64,000 nucleotides of DNA, taken from the NCBI GenBank assembly GCA_006739055.1, contig AP019702.1, forward strand, positions 930,501 to 994,500, read 5' to 3'. The notes beneath the pieces were generated by a model that was not told the DNA's origin, ran no database searches, and saw only the letters and a program-made list of their open reading frames with translations. A program made the translations under genes and the position numbers. Positions 63,812-64,000 of this stretch are shown here, one piece after another; positions within the stretch are counted from its first letter, which is position 1, and the number at the start of each line of letters is the position of its first letter. The stretch is from Allostella vacuolata (GTDB taxonomy: Bacteria; Pseudomonadota; Alphaproteobacteria; ATCC43930; Allostellaceae).

Positions 63812-64000
63812 ATGAAGCACAATATCGTCGAGACGGTGATCGGCGCGGTCGTACTGGCGGTCGCGGCGGTCTTCGTCGTCTTCGCCTATACGGCCAGCGG
63901 CGTGCGTGCCGTCAGCGGCTACGAGGTGATCGCGCGGTTCGAGCGGGTGGACGGCGTGGCCGTCGGGTCCGACGTCAGGGTCGGCGGCATCAAGGTCGGC
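63812..64000 (+). CDS. mlaD: MlaD-family phospholipid-transport protein, N-terminal part (3' end outside window)
   Basis: Only 63 residues are present. A single N-terminal membrane helix (ETVIGAVVLAVAAVFVVFAY) anchors the protein in the inner membrane, followed by the start of the MCE/MlaD domain: GYEVIARFERVDGVAVGSDVRVGGIKVG in pieces GYEVIARFERVDGV and GSDVRVGGIKVG, with the diagnostic GxxVRVGGIKVG. It takes part in retrograde lipid transport for outer-membrane asymmetry. The frame remains open at the window edge. Confidence 0.92.
   Translation, partial: MKHNIVETVIGAVVLAVAAVFVVFAYTASGVRAVSGYEVIARFERVDGVAVGSDVRVGGIKVG

Overview
The window is very G+C-rich DNA, densely packed with genes and full of 4-bp ATGA or GTGA overlaps between them. 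Gene content points to an alphaproteobacterium: an NDUFA12-type complex I accessory gene sits next to mlaD, ribonucleotide reductase is the B12-dependent NrdJ, and there is a wealth of ABC and TRAP importers. A Rhodospirillales-like, environmentally versatile heterotroph is my inference; no rRNA or taxonomic marker is present to confirm it. I see no prophage, CRISPR array, tRNA or rRNA.

Left end (1-5.7 kb): the tail of a xylulokinase, a luciferase-like flavin oxidoreductase, a CinA-family protein whose C-terminal deamidase site is eroded, and a TauD/TfdA-type oxygenase ending in a strong hairpin terminator. A 1.3-kb patch of foreign-looking DNA follows (4.4-5.6 kb): remnants of a higBA toxin-antitoxin locus, an intact zeta-toxin-like kinase with a small partner gene, and the broken N-terminus of a helicase. 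Terminator hairpins with nearly the same stem lie on both sides.

Catabolic block (5.7-21.9 kb, all minus strand): a run reads hyuA-hyuB-livK-livH-livM-livG-livF-2OG oxygenase-hyuA-hyuB, followed after a 247-bp gap by a TRAP transporter (dctP-dctQ-dctM). It looks like one uptake-and-degradation route for a cyclic amide or hydantoin/5-oxoproline-like compound, with two divergent ATP-dependent hydrolase pairs.

Middle (22-34 kb): small stress-type genes (DUF2383-like, a 49-residue membrane protein, a 66-residue hydrophilic protein), a LysR gene coupled to an unusual NCS2 permease with a C-terminal ATPase-like domain, a GNAT/MFS pair, a pair of secreted proteins (one with a FlgO/CsgG-like domain), a RidA/SnoaL/GNAT operon, and two tandemly duplicated secreted proteins.

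Siderophore-type block (33.1-38.6 kb): an AraC/PchR-like regulator divergent from a TonB receptor, an FptX/RhtX-type MFS importer and an FAD monooxygenase. Then comes a peptide importer with an M20 deacylase (38.7-45.6 kb) and a divergent LysR gene.

Right part (46-64 kb): a Nudix hydrolase; copies of a palindromic repeat (also present at 15.9 kb); a class III aminotransferase divergent from a 3-hydroxyisobutyrate-dehydrogenase-like gene; an FAD monooxygenase; a GntR-UgpBCAE-like ABC importer-metallophosphoesterase operon, probably for a phosphodiester; nrdJ; a diguanylate cyclase; an EamA exporter; the NDUFA12 gene; and the start of mlaD, cut by the window edge. Each of the three ABC solute-binding-protein genes that precede permease or ATPase genes is followed by a strong intercistronic hairpin, suggesting differential mRNA stability within these operons.
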